NCBI GenBank assembly: GCA_902385025.1
Contig: CABMDX010000378.1
Span: 1-13,749, forward strand
Source of the DNA: an uncultured archaeon
Lineage (GTDB): Archaea > Halobacteriota > Methanosarcinia > Methanotrichales > Methanotrichaceae
Direction: 5' to 3'
Length of the DNA stretch: 13,749 nt
The notes under the pieces were generated by a model. The model was not told where the DNA came from and searched no databases. It saw only the letters and a program-made list of their open reading frames with translations. Made by a program: the position numbers and the translations under genes. This document shows, one piece after another, positions 1 to 7,043 of this stretch; position 1 is the stretch's first letter, and every line of letters starts with the position of its first letter.

Positions 1-98
1 ATATCATGGGAAGCATCATCGGATATGCCTGGGCACGGCTTTATGTCTCGCGACTCCTAGCCCGACAAGATCAATGGAAAAGAAAGCCGGTTCACTGA
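1..98 (+). CDS. Possible 3' end of an upstream gene (partial)
   Basis: The third forward frame is open from the window edge to a TGA at 96-98, giving about 31 residues. A mildly hydrophobic stretch (IMGSIIGYAWARLYVSRLL) is followed by a basic tail (ARQDQWKRKPVH), which resembles the C-terminus of a membrane-associated protein. The fragment is too short to assign a family. Another forward frame is open nearly as far, to about position 140, so the choice of frame is only a judgement. It would lie 53 bases upstream of uvrB on the same strand. Confidence 0.25.
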   Translation, partial: IMGSIIGYAWARLYVSRLLARQDQWKRKPVH

Positions 99-120
99 CG
101 CAGGATCGAGACGGAAGATC

Positions 121-130
121 TTTTACGATA
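121..130 (+). promoter_or_regulatory. Possible TATA-like element for uvrB
   Basis: The run TTTTACGATA is centred about 26 bases before the GTG start at 152, the distance expected for an archaeal TATA box on a leaderless or nearly leaderless transcript. No good Shine-Dalgarno sequence precedes the GTG, which agrees with this. The match to the TATA consensus is weak, and transcription could instead come from an upstream gene. Confidence 0.2.
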
Positions 131-151
131 GGAATATAGAAGCAGTCTATT

Positions 152-2098
152 GTGACAGAGCAAACCCATGCGCCCTTTCATCTCGTCTCGGGCTTTGCCC
201 CTGCGGGGTCCCAGCCTCAGGCCATCGAGGCTCTCGTCTCAGGAATGAGGTCCGGCCAGCCCTGCCAGACGCTTCTTGGGGTAACTGGCTCAGGAAAAAC
301 GTACACCGTTGCCAATGTCATCGAAAATCTCCAGAAGCCAACCCTTGTTATCGCCCATAACAAGACGCTTGCAGCCCAGCTCTACAATGAGTTCAAGGAA
401 TTCTTTCCAGAGAACCGTGTGGAGTACTTCGTCTCTTACTATGACTACTATCAACCTGAGTCCTATATCCCATCCAAGGACCAGTACATCGAGAAGGACT
501 CCCATATCAACCCCAAGATTGAGCAGATGAGGCTCGCGACCACAGCATCACTTCTTTCCCGCAAGGATGTGATCGTGGTGGCCTCGGTCTCCTGCATCTA
601 TGGACTAGGAAATCCAGAGAACTTTCAAAGGATGGGCTTCGAGCTGAAGGTTGGAGACAAAATATCCAGAAAGGAGATCCTCGGAAGGCTGGTGGACATA
701 CTTTTCGAGAGGAACGACATCGATCCTGCTCCCGGCCGCTTCCGGGTAAAGGGTGATACCATAGATCTTGTGCCGGGCTACTTTAACAACATCATCAGAA
801 TTGAGCTGTTTGGAGATGAGGTGGAGAGGATCTCTGAGGTTGACCGGCAGACCGGCGCCCGGCTGGAGGAGATGAACTACTTCTTCATCTACCCGGCCAG
901 GCATTATGTAATACCAGAGGAAGAGCAAAAAGCAGCTATAGACACCATCCTTCGAGAGCTGGAGGAGACGCTGCCGGGCCTTGGAATGATTGAGGCGCAC
1001 AGGCTCCGCCAGCGCACGCTCCATGACATAGAGATGATCCAGGAAACCGGAAGCTGTAAAGGCATCGAGAACTATTCTCGCCACTTCGACCAGAGGCAGC
1101 CTGGCGAGCCGCCCTATTGCCTGCTTGATTATTTTCCGAGTGACTTCCTGCTTGTAATTGACGAAAGCCACCAGACCCTGCCGCAGCTCCGGGCCATGTA
1201 TATCGGAGACCGATCCCGCAAAAAGAGCCTGGTGGACTATGGCTTCCGATTGCCCAGCAGCTACGACAACCGCCCCCTGCGCTTTGAGGAGTTCGAGAGA
1301 TTCATGGATAATGTAATTTTCGTGTCTGCGACTCCCGGAGACTATGAGCTGGAGCATTCGTCGCCTCCGATCGAGCAGATCATTCGCCCAACAGGCCTGC
1401 TGGATCCAGAGGTAGAGGTGCGGCCCATAGATGGCCAGATCAGAGATGTCATGCAGGAGATTGGCAAGGTTGTATTGCGGGGCGACCGGGCACTGGTGAC
1501 TACCCTGACCAAGCGCCTGGCAGAGGAGCTGACCGATTTCCTGAGCAGGCATGACATTCGAGCTCGGTACCTTCACTCCGAGATTCAGCCCCTCGAGAGA
1601 ACGGAGATAATTCGTGAGCTTCGCCTGGGAAAGTTCGATGTTCTGGTGGGTATCAATCTCCTGCGAGAGGGGCTCGATATTCCCGAAGTGGGATTCATTG
1701 GCATCCTGGACGCCGACAAAGAGGGCTTCCTGAGAGATGAGAAGAGCCTCATCCAGACTATTGGCCGTGCCTCCAGGAATGCGAACTCAAGAGTGATCCT
1801 CTATGCGGATAATATGACCGGCTCCATCCGATCGGCCATGGAAAAGACAGAGCGTCGCCGCGCGCTGCAACTGGCCTACAACCAGGAGAATGGAATTGTG
1901 CCCAAGACCATCAAGAAACCCATACGCGAAAAGGTGGTGGAGATCACCGATACAAGGCACATTCCAAAATCGGATATCCCGAATGTAATCATCGAGATGC
2001 AGGCCCAGATGTATGAGGCAGCAGAGAGACTGGAGTTTGAGAAGGCCATACAACTCAGGGATGCCGTCCGAAGACTGGAAAAAGAAATTAAGGCATAA
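152..2098 (+). CDS. uvrB: UvrABC system protein B (excision repair helicase-like subunit)
   Basis: UvrB takes damaged DNA from UvrA, verifies the lesion by inserting a beta-hairpin between the strands, and recruits UvrC for dual incision in cytoplasmic nucleotide excision repair. The 648-residue product is close to the usual length. It has Walker A GVTGSGKT (43-50), the Tyr-rich beta-hairpin (about 95-117, YYDYYQPESYIP), the DESH box (337-340), VSATPG (391-396), helicase motif VI QTIGRASRN (535-543) and a C-terminal UVR domain (about 612-647) for UvrC contact. The start is GTG at 152, because MTEQTHAPFHLVSGFAPAGSQ is the normal UvrB N-terminus. UvrABC is bacterial in origin and occurs mainly in mesophilic archaea, so ancient transfer is likely. 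uvrA and uvrC are not in the window. Confidence 0.97.
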   Translation: MTEQTHAPFHLVSGFAPAGSQPQAIEALVSGMRSGQPCQTLLGVTGSGKTYTVANVIENLQKPTLVIAHNKTLAAQLYNEFKEFFPENRVEYFVSYYDYYQPESYIPSKDQYIEKDSHINPKIEQMRLATTASLLSRKDVIVVASVSCIYGLGNPENFQRMGFELKVGDKISRKEILGRLVDILFERNDIDPAPGRFRVKGDTIDLVPGYFNNIIRIELFGDEVERISEVDRQTGARLEEMNYFFIYPARHYVIPEEEQKAAIDTILRELEETLPGLGMIEAHRLRQRTLHDIEMIQETGSCKGIENYSRHFDQRQPGEPPYCLLDYFPSDFLLVIDESHQTLPQLRAMYIGDRSRKKSLVDYGFRLPSSYDNRPLRFEEFERFMDNVIFVSATPGDYELEHSSPPIEQIIRPTGLLDPEVEVRPIDGQIRDVMQEIGKVVLRGDRALVTTLTKRLAEELTDFLSRHDIRARYLHSEIQPLERTEIIRELRLGKFDVLVGINLLREGLDIPEVGFIGILDADKEGFLRDEKSLIQTIGRASRNANSRVILYADNMTGSIRSAMEKTERRRALQLAYNQENGIVPKTIKKPIREKVVEITDTRHIPKSDIPNVIIEMQAQMYEAAERLEFEKAIQLRDAVRRLEKEIKA

Positions 2099-2120
2099 TG
2101 CCCGGCCAATAGTCCTTCCC

Positions 2121-2126
2121 TTTTTT
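2121..2126 (+). terminator. Oligo-T terminator candidate after uvrB
   Basis: A T6 tract lies 23 bases past the uvrB stop. Archaeal RNA polymerase terminates at T-rich tracts without needing a hairpin. The next gene has its own AT-rich upstream region, which supports a transcript boundary here. Confidence 0.35.
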
Positions 2127-2179
2127 CAGATGCAGGCCCGAAAAAATTGTGAAACCGCTATCTTTAATTCGATAGAATG

Positions 2180-2189
2180 TAAAATTATA
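2180..2189 (+). promoter_or_regulatory. Possible TATA box for the histidine kinase gene
   Basis: TAAAATTATA is the best TATA-like run in the 160-base gap after uvrB. It would place transcription start near 2212, giving a leader of about 47 bases before the ATG at 2259. The assignment rests on composition and spacing only. Confidence 0.3.
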
Positions 2190-2258
2190 GTTAGAGACAA
2201 AATTGACCTGCATTCAGATGCATTAATTGAAAAACCGATCAATGCCCGGGAAAAGAAG

Positions 2259-4889
2259 ATGCAACAACACGTTCTGCTACAGAAAATCTCACAGCTTCGC
2301 CTTCATATGAATAGTCTTGAGGAAAATTGCCTGCAAGACCCGAATCTCATCTGCAGAGGGCTCTCTGATGCAGGCCACGAGCTGAAGGCAATTGAGAGCA
2401 TGGTGGAGAATGATGATTCTCAACAGGAATCGCAGGAAAAGGTAGAGGGTGCACTGCAGCAGTCCAAGGATTTTCTGGACAAGATCATAAATTCCATCAG
2501 CGATCCGATATTTGTTAAGGACAGGCAGCATAGATACATCCTGGTCAATGCCGCTGAGCGCCAATTGACAGGCATAGACAAGCAAGATATCATCGGAAAG
2601 ACATGCTTTGATATATTTCCAGGCGAAAAAGCAGAGGCTTTCTGGAATGAGGATGAAGAGGTCTTCGAGACCGGAAAGGAAAAGATCAGCGAGGTGCTTT
2701 TGGAGGTGGCCAATGGACTTCCTCATACCTTTTTGACCAAGAAGACCTTATATAGCGACGAACGCGGCAATGAATATCTGGTAGGAATTTTCAGGGATAT
2801 CACTGATCTCAAAAAGATAGAAAATGAGCTCAAGAGAAACAGAGATGAGCTGGAGACAAGAGTCCGGGAAAGGATGGTGGAGCTGGAAAAGGCAAACCTG
2901 GCTTTAAGGGACACAAGAGACTATCTTGATAAAATTATAAATTCCATCGGCGATCCGATATTTGTAAAAGACAGGCAGCACCGTCTGATTCTGGTCAACG
3001 ATGCCGCCTGCAAGCTTTTCAGACTTCCACGTGATGAGATCATTGGCAAGACCGCTTATGAGCTTTTTCCCTCTGCAGAGATGGCAGACATATCCTGGCA
3101 AAAGGATGAGGAGGTATTTCTTACCGGAATGGAGAACGTCAACGAGGAGACAAATACCTATGCGCCTGGTGTTACTCGCACGGTTCTTGTGAGGAAGGCC
3201 CTTTACACTGACAATGCCGGAAATAAGTTTCTGGTTGGAGCGACAACGGATATAACCGGCAGCAAAAAGGTCGAGGAGGCCCTCAGGGAATCGGAGAGGC
3301 GCCTGATGGATATCATTGACTTTTTGCCCGATGCCACCTTCGTTATCGACAAGGAGGGCAAGGTCATCGCCTGGAATAGAGCCATCGAGGCGATGACCGG
3401 AATCAAGGCGTCGGATATGATCGGTAAGGGAGACTATGAGTACGCTTTGCCTTTTTATGGAACAAGAAGGCCCATTCTCATCGATCTGGTGCTGAGGAGC
3501 GATAAAGAGATCGAGAGGAGGTATGAACGCATCGAGGATGGAGGGCGCGCCCTCACAGGCGAGGCTTATATGCCGAATATGAGGGGAGGCGCAGTCTATT
3601 TGGTGGGAAGCGCGGCTGTGCTCTACGATTCTGCAGGAAATGTGTTTGGCGCAATAGAGTCCATCAGGGATATAACTGATCGAAAGATAGCAGAAGACCA
3701 GCTAAGAGTAGCAAAAGAGGCGGCAGAAGCGGCGGCCAGATCAAAGTCCGAGTTTCTGGCAAATATGAGCCATGAGATACGCACACCGCTCAATGCCGTC
3801 CTTGGCCTGACCGGATTGCTTCTCAGTGCCGAACTGACGGATGAGCAGAGGGACTACGTGCAAACAGTGCAAAGCAGCGGAAATTCTCTGCTCTCAGTCA
3901 TAAACGATATTCTGGATTATTCCAAGATCGAGGGCGGAAAGATGGAGCTGGAGCGCCGTCCATTCGACTTGAGAGAATGCATCGAAGTCGCGCTTAATAT
4001 GGTGCGTGCCAATGCAACTGAAAAGGGGCTGCAATTAAATTATTTTCTCGACCCACGAGTTCCTATCTCCATCAAGGGAGACGTCACAAGGCTGCGCCAG
4101 GTGCTGGTCAATTTACTCAGCAATGCTGTTAAGTTCACGGATGCCGGGTCAGTGGAAATTCGGGCTGAGCTTTGTCCCAATAAAGCGACGGAGCCGTCAG
4201 TTGAGCCCGAAAAGGCAGAAGAGATCCATTTTTCCGTAAGGGATTCGGGCATCGGAATCGCTGAAGATAAGCAGGACCGCTTATTTCAATCCTTCAGCCA
4301 GATCGACTCCTCAACCACCCGCAAATACGGAGGAACAGGCCTAGGTCTCGTGATCTGTAAGCGCCTCGTCGAGCTGATGGGTGGCAGGATATGGGTGCAA
4401 AGCAAGCCGCAAATGGGCTCAACCTTCCACTTTACAATTCAAGCGGAGGCTTTTGTGCCTAGGTCTGAGCCTGCCGAGACTGCTCACGATAAGGTTACGC
4501 CTATCAGAAATGTCGTCAGAGCTGAAAGGTCCAGTCCGCTGACAATCCTGCTGGCGGAAGACAACGCAGTCAACCAGAAGGTGGCAATTCAAATGTTGAA
4601 GAGGCTTGGCTATAGTGCAGATGTGGTAGCAAACGGACTGGAGGTGCTACAGGCTCTGCGGCATAAGCATTACGACGTAGTTCTCATGGATGTGCAGATG
4701 CCAGAGATGGACGGAATCCAGGCGGCTGAAGAGATCCGCAGGCAATGGCCAGCGGGTCCCAGGATTATAGCTATAACGGCCTATGCCCTGGAGGGCGATA
4801 GAGAAAGATGCCTGCGATCTGGCATGGATGAGTACATCAGCAAGCCCATACAACTGGAAGAGCTTAAAAGGGTCCTGGACACATGCTGA
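2259..4889 (+). CDS. Soluble hybrid sensor histidine kinase: PAS-PAS-PAS-HisKA-HATPase-REC
   Basis: This is a two-component signalling kinase with an attached receiver. Counting from ATG 2259 (876 residues), PAS domains lie at about 71-184, 221-335 and 345-475. A charged probable coiled coil (185-218) separates the first two. HisKA carries the phospho-acceptor H505 in MSHEIRTP. The ATPase has the N-box (around N618/N622), G1 DSGIGI (662-667) and G2 GGTGLGL (691-697). The receiver has D768, phospho-acceptor D811 ([11 protein letters not shown]), T840 and K862. There is no transmembrane segment or signal peptide, so it is cytoplasmic and the PAS domains probably sense an internal cue. I see no HPt or DNA-binding output domain, so phosphotransfer needs another protein. 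The open frame reaches back to an ATG at 2013 inside uvrB. I prefer 2259 because the extra residues are not domain-like and contain the putative promoter; ATG 2307 is also possible. Confidence 0.9.
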   Translation: MQQHVLLQKISQLRLHMNSLEENCLQDPNLICRGLSDAGHELKAIESMVENDDSQQESQEKVEGALQQSKDFLDKIINSISDPIFVKDRQHRYILVNAAERQLTGIDKQDIIGKTCFDIFPGEKAEAFWNEDEEVFETGKEKISEVLLEVANGLPHTFLTKKTLYSDERGNEYLVGIFRDITDLKKIENELKRNRDELETRVRERMVELEKANLALRDTRDYLDKIINSIGDPIFVKDRQHRLILVNDAACKLFRLPRDEIIGKTAYELFPSAEMADISWQKDEEVFLTGMENVNEETNTYAPGVTRTVLVRKALYTDNAGNKFLVGATTDITGSKKVEEALRESERRLMDIIDFLPDATFVIDKEGKVIAWNRAIEAMTGIKASDMIGKGDYEYALPFYGTRRPILIDLVLRSDKEIERRYERIEDGGRALTGEAYMPNMRGGAVYLVGSAAVLYDSAGNVFGAIESIRDITDRKIAEDQLRVAKEAAEAAARSKSEFLANMSHEIRTPLNAVLGLTGLLLSAELTDEQRDYVQTVQSSGNSLLSVINDILDYSKIEGGKMELERRPFDLRECIEVALNMVRANATEKGLQLNYFLDPRVPISIKGDVTRLRQVLVNLLSNAVKFTDAGSVEIRAELCPNKATEPSVEPEKAEEIHFSVRDSGIGIAEDKQDRLFQSFSQIDSSTTRKYGGTGLGLVICKRLVELMGGRIWVQSKPQMGSTFHFTIQAEAFVPRSEPAETAHDKVTPIRNVVRAERSSPLTILLAEDNAVNQKVAIQMLKRLGYSADVVANGLEVLQALRHKHYDVVLMDVQMPEMDGIQAAEEIRRQWPAGPRIIAITAYALEGDRERCLRSGMDEYISKPIQLEELKRVLDTC
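2469..2549 (+). repeat. Internal PAS duplication, copy 1
   Basis: These 81 bases encode residues 71-97 of the kinase ([11 protein letters not shown]..., [14 protein letters not shown]). They match the copy at 2919-2999 at 64 of 81 bases and 24 of 27 residues, by hand count. This indicates duplication of the first PAS domain. Confidence 0.8.
2919..2999 (+). repeat. Internal PAS duplication, copy 2
   Basis: This is the second copy, encoding residues 221-247 of the kinase. Most differences from copy 1 are at third codon positions. Similarity falls off downstream, where the two domains diverge around the likely ligand pocket. Confidence 0.8.
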
Positions 4890-4959
4890 CAACCCGTGTC
4901 ATAGCCACCTGCGGCCCAAAATCATCCTGCGTCTGCAAGAAAAATTCCATTTTGAATAT

Positions 4960-4993
4960 GGCAGGAAGATCCCCCAATTCCCATCTTCCTGCC
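4960..4993. repeat. Perfect 11-bp inverted repeat (stem-loop)
   Basis: GGCAGGAAGAT (4960-4970) is exactly complementary to ATCTTCCTGCC (4983-4993), with a 12-base C-rich loop between. It starts 70 bases past the kinase stop. It could be an RNA hairpin protecting or ending the kinase transcript, a protein-binding palindrome, or part of a dispersed repeat. Confidence 0.7.
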
Positions 4994-5063
4994 AGGCCGG
5001 TAAGAATAAGTCCCCACTCTCCTACCCTGCCAATTAGTCTGTTATCGGCGAAGTTAATAACTC

Positions 5064-5070
5064 TTTTTTT
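5064..5070 (+). terminator. T7 tract, possible transcription terminator
   Basis: Seven consecutive T residues lie about 175 bases after the kinase stop and follow the small palindrome GTTAATAAC. It is the strongest oligo-T signal between the two genes on the plus strand. Confidence 0.35.
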
Positions 5071-5153
5071 CATGTAGAGGTTATGTAGATCCGATCTAGG
5101 TCGTTTGTGAATAAGATAAACGAAAAAGGATTTACTTGATCCCAATTCTCCAG

Positions 5154-5196
5154 TTCGCTCCAGAGGTCTCAATGTAGAATACCCTTTTGGAGCGAA
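5154..5196 (+). repeat. 8-bp inverted repeat in the leader of the 5231 gene
   Basis: TTCGCTCC (5154-5161) pairs exactly with GGAGCGAA (5189-5196) across a 27-base loop, ending 34 bases before the ATG. It may form a leader hairpin. A stem of this size can also arise by chance. Confidence 0.3.
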
Positions 5197-5230
5197 TGCT
5201 TTTTCTACAGTTAGATAAATACTCTGAAGT

Positions 5231-6781
5231 ATGAGCAACCGATCATATAGCAAGCTATTGTTTGTCTCACTAGTGCTACTCATTATTTTTTTATTTTTAT
5301 GCACCCCTACCGGCTTCGGACTTACCGATCTGGATTATCGCCTCGGAAAGCTGAAAAACTCAGTGACCTTTATTTCGGAACAGGGCTTTCACGGCAGGAA
5401 CTCTGCAGAAATGTCGGTGGACTTCAATGGCAATTACGCCAGGATTTACATCTATCCGGACGAGCCACTGCTGTTTGATGATCTCGATCAACTCAGCATG
5501 TGGATAAATCCCATGTCCGGCGATGGAATATTCCAGATCGAGCTCTACCTGGATGGAGATGGGGATGAAAGCTACGACAGCAAGAATTCAGAGGATGCGA
5601 GGATACTATCCCTGAAGAGGTCATGGTCTGAAATGGAATTGTCCAACTCGACATGGAATGAGCTGGACGGATTCGATCTAGCTTATGAAAAATATAATGA
5701 TAAATCCTTTTCCCAGGCAAGCCTGGATGAATGCAAGAACAGGCTATCTGGAAAGAGAATAGTCAAGATCTATATCACTATTTATAAAGACAAAAATTTC
5801 TCAGAAGAAAACGCACAAAAGACATCTGCGCTCATTGATTATATAAGAATTGGAGGCGAGATCATAAGCTTTGAGCCGCTGGAGAAGGAGGATGTAAAGG
5901 ATGGCCCAAAAACAGTCACCTCCGGAGGGCTCATCACCTACATCATAACTTATGCAAACAACGGGCTCTATCCTGCAAAGATCGTTGTATTAGAAAATTA
6001 CGATCCGCGCACCATCTTTCTCCTGGCAAGTCCCATGCCCGATCCCGGCACTACAAACATCTGGACCTTCAATGATCTGCCTCCCGGTGCGCATGGCCAG
6101 ATCGTGATCAAGATGAGGTGCCAAAAGCCCAATGTAAAGGCGAATATCCATGGCCAGGTTTCTGGAAAGGGATATACATCAACAAAGGGGGTGCTGTCAA
6201 CGGATTTCGATAGCTTCCTGATCACCAATAGCGTCTCTATATCCTCTGTGGAATTCAATTTCACGGATTCCGTCACCAGCACCGTCCGGCCTGTAGCAGG
6301 CTCCGTCCTGTCATTTGGCGAGCATGGCTATGGCACCTATCATGCCGAGGAGAAGCTTTCTTACACCTCTTCCAGCATATCCGCCATGCGCGATATCTTT
6401 GGAGAGAGCCTCCCGACGAGGGTAAACTTTACAGGATGTGCTATCCCAATGAAGGGGAACTGGTCCGCTCGACTGCAGGCCCGAAACAATATTCGTGACA
6501 TCTACTGGAGCGACAAATACTATGAGGCTGGCCTGCTAAATATCAGCTCTCGCCTGCAGCTTGGGAAAACACTCTCTTATGTGGAGACGGATGCTCAAAT
6601 TCTGGGAATGGCAGATCGCACTGCCAACTGGAATGGCGGCGCCTATGATCTGAGGCTGGCAGGCAAGTTCGACCTTCAGGGCAAAGCCAGATGGAAATGG
6701 TCTACCAAGAGCGTAGATCCGGAGATCCAGGGCCTTGAGTGCTGCGTTCTTCCTGTGGACCCGCCTGAAGGCGAAGGATAA
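5231..6781 (+). CDS. Secreted protein with DUF11-like (conserved repeat) domain
   Basis: The 516-residue product begins with a Sec-type signal: basic N-region, hydrophobic core at about 9-24, likely cleavage near residue 30. The signal sequence decides the ATG at 5231, since no clear ribosome binding site is visible. The next part (about 31-215) looks beta-rich and includes an acidic, possibly calcium-binding run, DGDGDESYDSKNSED (108-122). Residues about 229-296 resemble the DUF11 surface-protein repeat (SGGLITYIITYANNG, then WTFNDLPPGAHGQIVIKM). The C-terminal 200 residues are unassigned. Several N-x-S/T sequons suggest glycosylation. There is no C-terminal membrane helix, PGF-type sorting signal or usable lipobox (Cys24 is preceded by Leu), so it is probably released or held non-covalently. 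Its function is unknown. Confidence 0.8.
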   Translation: MSNRSYSKLLFVSLVLLIIFLFLCTPTGFGLTDLDYRLGKLKNSVTFISEQGFHGRNSAEMSVDFNGNYARIYIYPDEPLLFDDLDQLSMWINPMSGDGIFQIELYLDGDGDESYDSKNSEDARILSLKRSWSEMELSNSTWNELDGFDLAYEKYNDKSFSQASLDECKNRLSGKRIVKIYITIYKDKNFSEENAQKTSALIDYIRIGGEIISFEPLEKEDVKDGPKTVTSGGLITYIITYANNGLYPAKIVVLENYDPRTIFLLASPMPDPGTTNIWTFNDLPPGAHGQIVIKMRCQKPNVKANIHGQVSGKGYTSTKGVLSTDFDSFLITNSVSISSVEFNFTDSVTSTVRPVAGSVLSFGEHGYGTYHAEEKLSYTSSSISAMRDIFGESLPTRVNFTGCAIPMKGNWSARLQARNNIRDIYWSDKYYEAGLLNISSRLQLGKTLSYVETDAQILGMADRTANWNGGAYDLRLAGKFDLQGKARWKWSTKSVDPEIQGLECCVLPVDPPEGEG

Positions 6782-6795
6782 ACAAAATGTTCCTC

Positions 6796-6801
6796 TTTTT
6801 T
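6796..6801 (+). terminator. T6 tract after the secreted-protein gene
   Basis: Six T residues lie 15 bases after the TAA and are followed by a GC-rich block able to fold (6805-6836). This is a plausible end for the 5231 transcript. Confidence 0.5.
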
Positions 6802-6804
6802 GAA

Positions 6805-6839
6805 GGGGAGGGAGGAGGGTGCCCTCCCCCGGGAGGAGG
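6805..6839 (+). repeat. GC-rich tract with competing purine/pyrimidine pairings
   Basis: A G-rich run (6805-6819, GGGGAGGGAGGAGGG) is followed by CCCTCCCCC (6822-6830) and then GGGAGGAGG (6831-6839). The central C-tract can pair with either flank. The pairing GGGGAG (6805-6810) with CTCCCC (6824-6829) excludes CCTCC (6823-6827) with GGAGG (6832-6836). The first G-run might also form a two-tier G-quadruplex. Confidence 0.5.
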
Positions 6840-6841
6840 CT

Positions 6842-6889
6842 ATGGCGAGACTTGCTCATACGATCTCGCCAAAATACTCTATTTGCTGA
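6842..6889 (+). other. 15-codon open frame behind a strong Shine-Dalgarno
   Basis: GGAGG at 6832-6836 stands 5 bases before an ATG that opens a 15-codon frame (MARLAHTISPKYSIC) ending in TGA at 6887-6889. The SD is among the strongest in the window. The peptide resembles nothing I know, and the SD may simply be part of the GC-rich tract. No promoter is evident for it. Confidence 0.15.
6843..6871. repeat. 8-bp inverted repeat
   Basis: TGGCGAGA (6843-6850) pairs exactly with TCTCGCCA (6864-6871) across a 13-base loop. It lies between the terminator-like block and the guaAb promoter region, and could be a terminator stem or an operator. Confidence 0.4.
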
Positions 6890-6904
6890 TCTCTTAAAGC
6901 TTTA

Positions 6905-6916
6905 TTTTTTATATAC
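6905..6916 (+). promoter_or_regulatory. TATA-box candidate for guaAb (distal)
   Basis: TTTTTTATATAC is the most TATA-like sequence in this gap. It would start transcription near 6940 and give guaAb a leader of about 100 bases containing two small hairpins. Confidence 0.4.
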
Positions 6917-7009
6917 GTGTCATATCAAAGCCATCTGATAAATCCGGCATTTTTCCGAGATCATATCTCTGGCACTGGACACTTCGTCCATAGATCTAGA
7001 GGTAAACCG

Positions 7010-7038
7010 CAAGCCTAAAATCCAAAAAGCCGGGCTTG
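7010..7038 (+). promoter_or_regulatory. Alternative hairpins immediately upstream of guaAb
   Basis: CAAGCC (7010-7015) can pair with GGCTTG (7033-7038). Alternatively AAGC (7027-7030) can pair with GCTT (7034-7037) around a CGG loop. The two pairings share bases and exclude each other, and they end five bases before the ATG. They matter only if the leader is transcribed. Confidence 0.2.
7014..7023 (+). promoter_or_regulatory. Alternative TATA-like element for leaderless guaAb
   Basis: CCTAAAATCC is centred about 26 bases before the guaAb ATG, the spacing for a leaderless archaeal transcript. The absence of a Shine-Dalgarno directly before the ATG would then be explained. It competes with the distal candidate at 6905-6916. 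Confidence 0.25.
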
Positions 7039-7043
7039 GTATT

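Larger units (their letters stand above)
4890..5230. other. 341-base intergenic region with no convincing gene
   Basis: The region between the kinase stop and the start of the secreted protein holds a perfect inverted repeat (4960-4993), a T7 tract (5064-5070) and a weaker inverted repeat (5154-5196). A minus-strand open frame spans the whole gap, but it overlaps both neighbouring genes and shows no family features. The gap probably contains the kinase terminator and the promoter and leader of the 5231 gene. I could not pick a convincing TATA box. Confidence 0.5.
6782..7043. other. 262-base structured intergenic region upstream of guaAb
   Basis: In order, the region contains a T6 tract, a GC-rich block with competing pairings (6805-6839), a strong SD followed by a 15-codon open frame (6842-6889), an 8-bp inverted repeat (6843-6871), an AT-rich TATA-like run (6905-6916), a small hairpin TGGAC/GTCCA (6976-6990) and alternative hairpins just before guaAb (7010-7038). 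No conventional gene is visible. Confidence 0.5.

Noticed and set aside
605..1576. 323-codon minus-strand open frame inside uvrB
   Set aside because: It lies wholly antisense to a complete, motif-rich uvrB, and its translation shows no recognisable family. It is a shadow of codon bias.
2013..2258. Longer start for the histidine kinase at 2013
   Set aside because: It would overlap uvrB by 86 bases in another frame, and its extra 82 residues cover an apparent terminator and promoter region without any domain.
4864..5304. 146-codon minus-strand open frame across the 4890-5230 gap
   Set aside because: It overlaps the end of the kinase gene and the signal-peptide codons of the 5231 gene, has no recognisable motif and no good ribosome binding site. 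Kept only as part of the dispersed-repeat finding.
5231..5330. Lipoprotein signal in the 5231 product
   Set aside because: Cys24 is preceded by Leu-Phe-Leu rather than a small residue, so it does not fit a lipobox.
6700..6781. Archaeosortase sorting signal at the C-terminus of the 5231 product
   Set aside because: The protein ends in a Pro/Gly/Glu-rich tail (PVDPPEGEG) with no hydrophobic helix or basic end.
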